Below are positions 50,211 to 62,500 of a stretch of 64,000 nucleotides of DNA, in pieces. How positions within the stretch are numbered: position 1 is the first letter of the stretch; each line of letters starts with the position of its first letter. The stretch covers positions 18,215,522 to 18,279,521 of the forward strand of contig NC_059477.1 in assembly GCF_018139145.2 (NCBI RefSeq). The letters are read 5' to 3'. The position numbers and the translations under genes are program-made. This DNA comes from Gymnogyps californianus (taxonomy: Eukaryota > Chordata > Aves > Accipitriformes > Cathartidae). The notes below the pieces were generated by a model. That model searched no databases. It saw nothing but the letters and a program-made list of their open reading frames with translations, and was not told the origin of the DNA.

Positions 50211-53200
50211 ATCGCAAATCCCATGCAGGCAGGTCACAATTTTGGTTATCTATGGGAAAAGAGTATCAAGGTCAAAAGAGCAACTCTGCTTCTAGAATTG
50301 ACTCTGGTCAGTAGAAAAAGCTTGAGAGCAAATACACTCACAGCAATGCAACACCGCTTCAGGGTCAGTAAAATTCTCTTAAGTGGAGCAGGAACATTAG
50401 TTAGCAACACAATGCATCACTATGACTCACAGCATACTACCACTATTAAAAAAAAGCTCAAGTTCATCAGAAGTAGTAAAGCAGGTAGTATGTTTAAAAA
50501 CCTATTCCAAAAAGGCTCACTATAGAAGCAGACTTTTTTTTTTTTTCCCATTTCCTAGAAACCTATACAGTATTAACCACTAGCTATCCAAATGATGCAG
50601 GAAAGCTAATAAGTGGGGATGAAACAACAACTCAAGTAAAAATAAGGATTTCAGAAGAGCTAAGTTCTGGGTCAGGACAAGATCCAGACTTTGTCAAGTG
50701 ATGGAACCAGGAACATGTAGAAACAATCATAAAGATGAAAGAGTTTAAGACTGCATGGTATTTCTTCCTTAGGGAGGAAAGTAAAAAAGAATAATAAAAA
50801 TGAGGTAAAAAAGGCCATTTATTTTAATCTTTAAAGCATTCAAAGAAAAAAAACCTCAAGAAAGCTTCTCATTCAAATTCCATTGGATGTTTAAAAAACC
50901 CCAACAAACTCAATACAAGAGACAAAAATACACAGGTACAGCCTTCTTTAACTAAAAACTAACTTGTGTACACAGGCACATAATAAAATTAATACTAAAA
51001 ATGCACTAGTCAGTCGTCTCAGCAGAACGTACTAGTGACAGACAGCATCTGCAGATTTAAGCATGGACTCTTCTCCACAAATGCTACTGGAAACTCGGTC
51101 TTCCATGGCCTCTACTGAGTCTGGTCATTTTACTTGATCAAGAGGAAAGCACACTGGTGTGGCAGTGTAAGCAAGTTCATTCTGCCTGTACCTCTCTGGC
51201 CCAACTCTGCACAGTACTTAAGCAAGCACACCTAACTTTAAGCAGATGAGTCACTCACATGCCTAAAAATAGGATTTAAAGTACTTACAGGCTTTGCTGA
51301 AGCACAGCTTTAATAGATAACTTTACATGCCAACCTGCTGAGCCAGTGTTTTTTTCACAAGCCTGCTAAGCGAACGCTAATATAGAGTGACATCGATAAA
51401 GTCACAACCTAAAGCTTCAATATTCAGTTTCAAAGAACACATCCCTAAACAGGAACATTTTTCAAGACAATAGATTAAGCAGTCTCTGGATAAAAAATAA
51501 ACATAAAATGAGCAATGAACATTTCCAATTATTTGCTTCTTATATTCAGGTTGAATATTGCGATTTTTAACTGTACAAGCTGACATTTGCTCTCTTTCTT
51601 TAAAGATAAAATCTATTGCCCAAGTTCAGAAAAAATATCCTATCACCAATATGTGTGTGAAGGCATTTGGACTTCATGTTTCCTGGGTCCTGATGCATAA
51701 GGAAAAACTTTTTAACAAAGCTCCATGAGCTGCCGTATAAATTCTACTATAGGGCTATACATTCTCTACTAACATTTTAAATTTGGCAGCCTGAGAAAAA
51801 TAACTGTGATGGTGGATAGCCATAAATAACACTGATAGATTCGTTTTACTGCTAGCAGACAAGAAACCCTAGTCTTAACATTGCATTTCAATTTTTACCA
51901 TCATCTCCAGTTTCAATGACTTTTCCCTTCAAGGGGAGAAAATGAGATGAACAGAACACAAAAACCTCACATCTCTGATAAAGTATTAAAACAAAATCTT
52001 CTCAAGTTGTTTTCTTTCCTTCCCCCTTTTTGAAGATAACGTTCTAGAGCTTGGATTTAAAAAAAATAATAATAAACAGAATACTTAATATCTATTAAAA
52101 AACCCCAAAGCATAACAGTCAAAAATAAATCATTCAGTCATTCCCATACTGGAACATGCCATAGTACTAACAGCAGTGGCACAAAGGAGAAAGGATGACA
52201 GAGAAAATAAGGTACTCTGACATGTCAGAAAATGCCAGTCAGTGTGTAGAAAAATAAGTGTCAGATCCACATAAGGTAATTACGACCTGCTTCTGCAACT
52301 GTAACCCAAACTTTGTGGAAAACGCCTAGGCAGTCTACGGAGTGCACTGAGAAAGGGAAGATACAGGACTGGCTGAAGCAGTATTTATCACAAGAGACTA
52401 TGAAACACAGGCAAAAGGAGGAGACACTCTTAAATCCTGTCCCTCGACAGGATTTGAAGTATTACCTTTGACATCTATAATTGACAGTCTTTGAGATGCC
52501 TGTTTACCCTTCCCTTTGAAAAAGCTGAAGGAGGCCTGTCTTTTTTTTTTTTTAAACACATCTGTAAGATATAGTTGTGGTCTCATCTTTAGCCTTCTCT
52601 CCCATACGTGTGCTGGTTAGAACAGTCAGGATATGGGCGTACCTACGTATATTGGTGCATAAATAGGCACGATGATAGTGTCCTACCATGAAGAAAAAGG
52701 CAGCACCAGACATCAAAGCAGGAAAACAGCCTGACTACTTTGTTACGGTACTCACTTGCCAAACAACATTCTGGATTGTTCATCCAGATTTAACAAATAT
52801 CAAAATGCTAAGTAAAGTAAATTCCTAAATGACACCTTCTAATCATTACTGTACGTACACAGTGGGAAGAGCAGAGGTAAAGCATTTCTTTTAGAATGTT
52901 TTCAAGTGCAGGCCATTACTCCATCTTCTAGTAAGCTTGTTCGTGTTAGTGTGTTAGATATCCTTTGCAAAACAGTGAAGCGCTGGTCCGCCCCGCTGTA
53001 TGGGCAGAGGAATGCCTAGTTTCCGAATCTTAGTTCACTGCTTAAGTTAGCTGCTAAGGGGCCGAGTCCTTCCAAGACAGTGGCAATTCTAAAGATGTAC
53101 ATACACCATTACAGTCATCTGCGGAACTTTACAAGTGAAATAAAAATCTATATGGTCCTTTGGTCTTCAATGTTAAACAGCAGAGATCTTCAGGATGGCA

Positions 53201-55176
53201 ACAGTGGATGTGGCCACCCAGGTTCTACATAAATCCCCTTTAAGCAGCAACTTTCTCTTCTAGACCTGGATCTGGAACTCTTAGGTTCAGCCCTCAACGT
53301 AGTCAGTAAAGAAATGCCCATAACAGGCAGGTTTCACATTAACTCTTTTAAAGCAGATAATGAGGAACATCTGAAAAAAATAGTTAGTTTTCAGACACAG
53401 ACATTTCCTTCATTTAGGCATTATACCCCTTCAAAAAGTTACTAACTTACACCAGCAGGAACAGCAGCTACACTACAATACTTAAACTGATGGTGGCATA
53501 ACATGCAAAACTCAAGTTCATAGTTTGTGAAAATAACCTTAACACAAAATAGCTGTGATTTCCATTTTTAAAATAAATTAAGTAAAATTTTTTCATGCAG
53601 AAGCAACCTCTGAAGTATTCCTATCCCAAAGATTGCTTTCTCTGGGGGAAAAAAAAATTTAAAAACGTCAAGCTGACATACTATACACTAAGTGGAAAGA
53701 AATACAAACATTAATTTTCAGAAGTTTAACACCCCTCAACGTTGTAATCTCAGTATTCACAAATCTCCAAATCATTGAGTGCCTGATCATTAATTCTTTA
53801 TAGTGCAAGCTGGTAAGCCATTTAAGCACATTCCATTTCTAATTATCTGATGCTAGAGACTTCAGAGATATAACTCAGTAACTAGAAGTTATCACTCTTC
53901 ACCTATGTAGTATGCTTATATTCTTTAACTGATAAATACTATTTAAAAAATTGAATTGGTTTCAGATTGATCTCTTCAGAAGCAACTGAGATCAAAACTA
54001 GAAGTACTAATTACACATTCTATGTTGAGGTTCAGCTCCCGTTCTCCACCAGAAAGACCAATGATACAACCAGGCATTAAGTTCTCCCCTAAGCTTGGAA
54101 ATGAAAATGTAAGAGCATCCAGATTTTTTTTTAGTCTTACTACACATGGATCATTGTGATTCAGCCAACTAAGTATCATTTCCAGAAATGACTTCTTAGC
54201 TCCAGATGCCAAAAGTATGATGGCATATCATCTTTACTGATTTCATTGAAATATGCTTTAGGATTTTTGCCACAGAGTTTGGCACAGGAATATATAAAAA
54301 GGCTGATTTAACTTTAGCAGGAACATGTTACATATATACAAAACCACCATTCCAGCTTTAGTGACATGGAGAAACCCAAAACAGTGCTGAAGTAATTATA
54401 TGCAAATTTTGTGCTTGAATCTAATCATTACAACTTTTGTCTAAACAATCCTATCTGTGGCAGTATTTAAAATTATTATTATTTACTACTACATGCACTG
54501 ATCAGTCTCAGAGGGTTTTTTTGCACGATGTGGAGTCCAAACTATTTTCTCTGTAGTAGCTGAAAGCCAGAAAAAGGTATTTGTTAATGTGACACTCACT
54601 TAACACTGTACAAGATGGCACAAACCTCAGTGAAATTTCAAAAAGCCACTCTAAGCATACGATTCAAGACAACACTCTCACTGCAATATGTAGTTTACTT
54701 CTCTCAACATCTTTTTTAATACTTATTTTTACAACTGTCATGTGTCATACAGAATACATTAAAGCAAACACTCAGAAAAAAAATGTACAAGCATGTGTGT
54801 CACTGATATGCGTATGCAAATGCTAGTTGCATGAAAACTGACAGAACTGAGCACAAATGACAGCTCTGAGCTGGTATCCACAAATAACTTTACTTGTACG
54901 AACCATTCCATTCGACCCTGACATAATGGTTTATAAACTGGTATTTTATATATGGGCAACAGCTCATATGTTTTTCCTCAACATTTGGACCTATTTTGAT
55001 TTAGATAAATCAACATTCCAGAAATTTATAAGGAAACCTCCCATTCCATTCCAGCCTGCTTCAAAACCACCAAATTATTCATATACACAAAAGGAAGACT
55101 AGTTAAAGCAAATTAAAGAAGATTTGATTATACAAACAGATTTTGGTATGTGCTTGAGTGCAAAAAACCCTGTACA

Positions 55177-55182
55177 TTTATT
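55177..55182 (-). terminator. PLEKHA3: candidate PLEKHA3 poly(A) signal
   Basis: AATAAA on the minus strand, about 1.24 kb past the PLEKHA3 stop. It would give a moderate 3' UTR. Usage is not established; a distal AATAAA at 50818-50823 is an alternative. Confidence 0.4.
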
Positions 55183-55381
55183 TAACAATTGTGTAAATCA
55201 AAAACAGTAAATGGCTTGCTTAAAGTGCTCTACAGCTAAGACTTTATAGACCAAGTTTATCCCTAAATGAATACCCAAAAAAATCTCCAAAAGCTTACAA
55301 TGCTAACACTAACAACCTTATGGACCAAGGTGCTAGCAGGCACTGTTATACTATACTACTCATTAATTATTAAGAGAGTCA

Positions 55382-55440
55382 GACTCCGATCTCACTTACA
55401 GTTAATGCAAATTTACACTGATGTAACTGAGAGCAGAATC
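55382..55440. mobile_element. MITE-like hairpin / ancient amniote repeat remnant
   Basis: Two 19-base arms, 55382-55400 and 55422-55440, are inverted repeats matching at about 15 of 19 positions, with a 21-base loop. The arm motif (CTGAGA.CAGAATC) is like a palindromic repeat common in archosaur and turtle genomes, from memory. It lies in the probable PLEKHA3 3' UTR. Confidence 0.5.
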
Positions 55441-56415
55441 CATCTCCTGGTATGTATCACCCTCAAATGATATAAAGGAGTCACAAAAACAGAAGCTCCC
55501 TTTTGTATAAATATGTCATAAATAAAATATGTATAGATACAAACATTCATTACAACAGCAGCTTAATGGTCTAATATTTCAGCTCTTGCTTCTATAATAC
55601 TTTGCTAAAAACATATCTTAAGTGAGCAGAGTAAATCTTAACAGTGCTGCATTAGCTACTTGTGATGCTACACACCCAAGAAACGATTTATGCACATTTT
55701 GAAGCCTTTAGTAGATCTTTAGATCTTTAGTAGTGAAAGTAGGTAGAAATTTTTGATGCAAAAAAGAATAAATAAATAAAAATTATTAAATATCCAATGT
55801 TTGGTACAAATGCTTCATATTAAGTTATTTTTATACATTTGTTTAGAAAAATACACTAAATATTTCTACTCTGATTGACTAAAAATAAGGACCGCATTAT
55901 GTATATCCTTGTGTTTTTAAAGAAGGCAATGTCAATTACCATCAAGCTGCTAGAGTAGACCCATTAGTGCCCATTCCCACAGCCCTTACGCAGGGCTAAT
56001 CACAGCTCCTGGTGGATGACCTGGTACAAATGACCAAGAGGCCGATGGCACAAGTTGCATTTTCTCCAAAAAAACGAAACCTTTTTGCTGAAGTTTATAA
56101 CCTGCAGGTTTACTAATGTATCAGTCAGACCTTCACACTTTTTAAAAAGAGCTACATTTACAAATGTGGATGCTTATCTGTTAAGCCATCATTTGTTCCA
56201 AAAAACGCACATTCAAACTGTGAAATATTAGGAAAATACTCTTGCAAATAAACTATATAAAGATAAAATACACTTCAAAGATAGTTTTTATGTTATTCTA
56301 TAAAGTGCAGAGAAATCCTTCTAAAAAGGGAAATGACTACTTCCTATAACAACAGTATAATTACAGCAGCTTTTGCATAGCATTATTTATAGAAAATTGA
56401 ATGCTTTCAGTTTCT

Positions 56416-56543
56416 TCAGGAAGAAAAGGATGAAAGAGTCTCTTCCAGTTCAGATCTTTCCTTTGATACTGATCTATTTTCTTCAGGAATGGTTGATGAT
56501 ACCAGATCTCCATTGACAGCACTTCTAGAACAGTGAGCAGATC
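56416..56543 (-). CDS. PLEKHA3: PLEKHA3 last coding exon
   Basis: 128 bp from acceptor ATCTTCGTAG to stop TGA (56416-56418). Codes [20 protein letters not shown] and ends EETLSSFSS. It follows the human tail (NGDLASATIPEE...TLPSFSS) closely. Confidence 0.93.
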
Positions 56544-59500
56544 CTACGAAGATATCAATAAGTATTTAATTTTCAACCCCAAAAAAAACCTCGTCCAATC
56601 TGTCAGTTATTCTATTTGCTAACTATTTCCTATACATAAGCAATCAGAAGCATAATTACTCTGGCTTTTCCTGAAAGATTTCAATCAATATCATGCCCAA
56701 GGATGATGGATATGAAGAATGTTCAGCTGGTATAAATCAAGTAATTTTTTTTTTAATACACATTGATTTTTACATTATCAAGGACAGTAATCTGTGAGGT
56801 GCAGACATATTCTGTATGAGGAACACATGAACTTTTTTTTTTTTTAAAAGAACTGATGCATCAATAAGCATTTAATTCAAACATTTATTAAAATGAAATG
56901 GATGACTTACTGCAAGTTGGGTATTGCTAGGCTACCTGACAGGAAAGAGAAAGAACTAAGATAACTGGAAGGTAGCAGAGGGAGCTTCTAACACAGGAAA
57001 AGAAAACAAAAAAAAACAGAGAAACTGAGCTAGAAACTAGAGCTACATAGTAAGGAACCAAAAAAGCCTGGTACTAGCACAAACACGCAAGACAAAGACT
57101 CTTCTCAGCAGTCCTGAAAAGAGTCAGACTGGGTAACCAACACCAGAAGGTCCAGATGGTAACAACAACAGCCTTGCGTTATAGGAAGCTAGACTGATGT
57201 GCACCTACACTAGCAATGAGACACAGAACAGGATCTAAACTAAGTTTATTAGCTTGGGATACATGGTGGCATACCCTATGCTGGTGGCAGATGAGTGAGG
57301 TGAAAGAGGTCGTCACCCTGCAACCTGCGAGCATCAGAGAACCAAGGAAATGGTGCAGAGGTGCAAATACTTGCTTCATGATAGAATGTAAAGCATTAGT
57401 ACCTCTTTGTGCTCACACGAGCTTTCAGCAATGCACAGGCCTCAGGTTTTTTCAACCCAAGTGAGGCACTAGGCACTCTGAAAGGAAGCAAGACTAAACC
57501 AGAACTAGTCAAGAAGAACTAGTCAAATTAAAGTCTCCCTGGGAGGAGTTAGGATGGAGTCAAAATGACAGCAAGATTCAAAAGGAAAAACCACAGAAGA
57601 ACTGCCTACTAACTCAGTAGGCCCATCTAATCAGGAGGGAATAATATTCTGATCATGACACCATTTCATAATTTTTTGGGTTGTTTTATTTATTATTATT
57701 GGCAAGGCTGCACTCTTTCAGAACAGTGCTGTTCTCCACAAAAGGCAAGCAGCCACTGAAATGAACTATCCTTCTGCAATGCACTGGGTGGAAATTACCC
57801 CCCACCACTCAAAGGGTCACAAAGGAGAATTTTCTGGTTATGACTCTCTTTTATCTTGCCAGTAGTCCCACTGATTTCAATAAAACTACTCCAGCTGTAA
57901 GATCCTTTTCAATATGAATGAAAGCCAGCAAAAGTCAGCCACATAACAAACTACACAAGTGCTTTGATTTATAATATAGGAATCTTACAGCCAAAACTTT
58001 GCGTAACTAAGAAAACTTTTTTCCTCGTGCTGATATCAGGACTAGAACAGCTGCTGTAAACAGGGTAATAAATTGTACAGAAAGATGCAAAAGAAAACCA
58101 CCCCTCTTCCAAACTTACTCTGAGAATCTTCCAAGGGAGTATCACTGTAAGATTCTGTATCCGAGTATGTTCTTCTGCGCCGCTGTGAAAATCGTTGAAG
58201 GGATGAAATTGGTTCTTTTACCGAGTGATTATTCCTACAAAAGAAATGAGATCTATTAGTAAGCAAAATCTTTAAGAACCCACACAAACTTAACATAATT
58301 TAAGTTTAAAATAATTTTGGTGCTTAGATTAAACTGTTAGTATCAGTGTTTTTCACTAAACTAAAAATGGCACAGTAAACAGAACACTCCTAATTTTCAC
58401 AATTATAAAGCCTGAAAATAGAAATAAAAATGTAATATAATCTTTGCATGCAGAAGAAAATAACTCAAGAATCTGAAATAGTGACCCAAAAACAATGGCA
58501 GCGTTTCAAGCTCTATGTCTAATTCCATGACCTCAGAGTAAGTCATTTGCATAAAGTTTCTAGCATGAAGAAATTTTTATAGTGTATTAGAGGCAGCAGC
58601 TGCATTATTTGCTACTGACACTGATAATCTGCACCCTTAGTTTTCAAAATTAGATCAATTTATGCCATTTAATTTTTTTTCCCCAAGTAAACAATTCTTC
58701 TCACATTTTGATTTTAATGCTAGTAGGTTCAGGGAGGTTTTTTGAGACATAAGAAAAAAGCTTAATAAAATAGAAAATTACCTTTCTGAATAGCAAGGAC
58801 CAGGGTGGCTAATGGAACGCTTCATCTGGGGGGGGGGGGGGAAATCCAAACAACAAACCACACCAAAAATGTCACAAGCTACTTACAAGAATAATATGCA
58901 TACCTACATTAATTTTTATTTTATCTACGGTCTCTACAAAGAGAGACAGCAATCTTTTTTTTCTAATTAAAAGCAACCACTCTTAGTTAAAAATCTGATT
59001 TAACTATATGAAAACAGATGGATTGCCATCAATATTAAAAGTTTTAAAGCATTCACACAGGAAATAGTTTACTACAAAAAATACTACCTAGTTTCTATGG
59101 AATTCATTCTCTCTTGCTCCAAAGTTACTCATACAGCCATTTGTTAACTGCTATGATATACAGAAATATCAAGACATTTTTCCTCTACCAAATGGCAGCT
59201 TAAATTCCCCATTACACAATAAAGCCAAATCCTGCCTCCTGATTCCTTGTGGTTTTTCTGATATCACTGTCAAATCTCTATGCATATCAAAAAAAGTTAT
59301 TAATTTAGATCAATAATGATCAGCTTTGTAAGTAAATTGATTGAAGATAAAGAGACAAGAGATCCAAGTGCAACGAAAGGGATTCCCACAACAAAATCCC
59401 ACAATACAGCTCATCTTGGAATCTATACATATGATCGAGAAGACTTTTAAGATGATTCCACATATACTGTCCTTCTAAGGGAAATAATCAGTAGTGAAGA

Positions 59501-62500
59501 GTTATGCAGGTAATATCTTTACCATTATTTACCTTCTTGTTAAATAAGGGCATGTTAGATTAATACAAACATTTTGAATTATATACACTGAAAGATATGC
59601 TATCTTGCTGAAGTGCTTCAAGCCACAAGGCACTTATCTGTTTAAACAGGAGGCAAGGTTATGAAATTTTTAGGATCACTGTACAGCTAGCATTCTAAAA
59701 AACAAAGAAACAGTTGAACTGAGGAAAATTTAGACCTCATTCATTTATGAGATATCTCATTACAGGGTCTTGACATGTATGGTAAATTACTCTGATTATG
59801 TAAAGGCTAGCAAACAAAGACTGGGAATGGAAAATTACTGATTGACATTTAGGACCAGTACTGATCATAACAGAGTCAAGATTTCAACTGCTGACATCAT
59901 AGCACATAGCAATAGCATAGTCTTCTGCCATTCCTCCCCCCCTCCAACCAACAATATGACACTTAGAAAAAAGAGTATTTCAAAATGTCTAAACCATTTG
60001 GACAGGTGATGGTGACACAGGAGAAACTAAGGGATCAGGGTGAGGCAGCTGGAACATTTCTGGCTTAAACTTGGCATTAGCGATCTTCACACATTCTTCA
60101 AGTGTTGTGATAAATGTATTACATGTGGCACTAAGCAAGGAAGAGGCTTCATTCATGTTCTGAAAATATGTGAAAGCACAAGTGTAAGCAAGAAAAAAAA
60201 CGAAAATATGCAAATACTTCTCTCCCCCATCACCACTCACACACACACGCATTTCCCTCATGACCACTAAGAACTTCCATTTCCCATTTTATTTAATCAA
60301 ATGTACACCTTCCAATGAGGTTAATTTAAGCAAATAAGTGTGACAGCATTGTAGTTTCTTTCTGACATCTGAATTTCTTTAGGGTATCAGCCAACGATGC
60401 TGTAACGTTTTTACTGCAAAGCTTGTCTCAGAGTGACTAACTGGTATGAGAAGATCGTTTAGTGAAACAAATGAATTGCAGCAGAACATGCAAACAGCTT
60501 TATCACTGGGGTGCAAGGAGCCTGCAGGTCAGTATCACCTTGCTGTAAATTGACAACAATTTGCTGTGTTGTGACTAAGCGTCAACCCCTTGCTTTGCCC
60601 TAAGTGGACAATACTTTGCTGTCTACACGCTGCTCAAGAGTGTAAAGAATGAAGCCATTCATAATTTCCAGTACTAACTTTCATTCAAAAGCAGAAATAC
60701 TAGAATAACTTTACTTGTGCATATTCAGAGAGACTTATCTACACCACAGATTTCCAATACCTGTAACACTAGCTTTCACTGACAACAAAATGGAATACCC
60801 TCCTACACAAGGAAGAATGGACAAACAAGATTGTTTTCAACTACTCTGCCCATAACAGAGATGTGAAACAAGACAAATTATTGCATAACTCATATGGCAG
60901 CTCTTCTGGCCTTTTAACCAAATGACTCAACAACACAATTGCTTCCTAATGCATGTTACAATTACAGTTAAATCATCCAGGTACTTTATGCACATATAAT
61001 CACTGTTAGTATTATATACACACAAGCACTCAAAAACTGACCTTAGGTTAAGTCTCCCAACATTAGGGAGATGAAAAAGGCATAAGATGTCAACAGAAAC
61101 TTGAAGTGTATTATATAATTAGGTTCTCCAATGGCATTCTAGAAATTCTGTACCTCAATGCTGGGAGATGAGCGAGTCTCATCACGGTGAACAAATTCTT
61201 GTATTGTATGAACTTGCTGCATTAAAAGATCACAGTAGAGACGAAGTTCAGACATTTTGGTTTTAAGAGATTCATTGGTCTCACTTATTTCTATAAAAAA
61301 TAGAGGAAATATCAATTTATTGCATACAAGGAATGCACACATTCTGATTTTTAAGTACTTTTCATTTAAATTTAAATATCAATTTAAAAATTCACTTAAA
61401 CTTTCACTTAATTTTGAGGAAAACTGGATTCTGCAATGAGTCGAGAACTGTACTTGAAGCAGACAACAGTTTGTACTTTTGGATAACTGATACTAATTTA
61501 ATGACCATTAAGAAAGAGGCATATTGCTAGGAAAGATAAAGTTGAAATCTTTCTTAGCTGCAATGTAATGTAGAAAAAATTTAGTGGATGAAATTTACAC
61601 CCACCAGAGTGGCTGGAAATAGTTACATTAAACCATCCCAGAAAAATTATGGAAAAAACAATAGTAACTATACAGAATCAAAACAGCAGAAATGAAATGG
61701 CTTCACAACAGCTACAAACAGTATGTTTGTTCTGGTAATGACAAGAAGTTGCTCGTATTTCAGCTTCTTAAGATAGAAGAGGTCAATGGAGGTGACCTCT
61801 AATTCAAACATCAAGGGGGAATTTACCATACAGATGACTATAAATAATTACAATTTATATTTAAAGACAACAATACTGACTTTCTACCACAATATTTGCA
61901 CTATCATTATCTGAAAACAAGCATTTGAAAAAGTGGTAAGATTGTATATGCTTTAGGTAACACACATACCTTTTTCTTTTTTTGTTCTGGTATCTGCTAA
62001 ACAGGCTTTTGCACTTCCCAGTGCTACCAGCCACCTTTGCCTTTCGGCTGCATTAACTGCTTTCATATAGAAATGCTGTTCCCCTGGAATGATTAGCTCC
62101 ATTCTTGTGTTGTCTGTTGCATGAACTTATGATAGAGGAGAAAAAAACAATTTTGAAAAAAAAAAAAAAACCCCAAAAAAAACCCTCAACTCAGTAACAA
62201 TTATTTACTAAGTACTGATCAAAGTATTTTAAAATGTTTATTACAGTTCCATAGTAATACAATAAATTACAATGTACCACTGCTAAATAACAAAAAGCCC
62301 AAAGCTGCTCAACCCTTCTCCCCAGCATGCCTTCAAGTCAACAGGTAGGAACATGAGACACCGAACAGTGGCCAGACTCAAGTACAACGGGGTTCCCTTT
62401 CTGCATTAACAATATACTGCATACGGATATGTCATAACTGTTGTATTCCAAACCTGGTCTAAACATGGCAAACCGAAGAGTTTTGTTGCAAGCACAAGTA

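Larger units (their letters stand above)
49593..56415. other. Convergent TTN-PLEKHA3 interval, including the PLEKHA3 3' UTR
   Basis: No open frame here looks coding (longest about 100 codons, no domain). The two genes point at each other. Some right-hand part must be the PLEKHA3 3' UTR; minus-strand AATAAA candidates lie at 55177-55182 and 50818-50823, and a cluster at 49611-49620. Contents noted: an exon-like patch at 49637, poly-A at about 49796, a G-rich tract at 50177, a T run at about 50534 and a hairpin element at 55382. Nothing else recognised. Confidence 0.7.

Noticed and set aside
50223..50525. 100-codon open frame in the intergenic interval
   Set aside because: No domain, low-complexity composition, no splice or start context; expected by chance in AT-rich DNA.
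57216..57464. 82-codon plus-strand frame in a PLEKHA3 intron
   Set aside because: No recognisable protein and no splice context.
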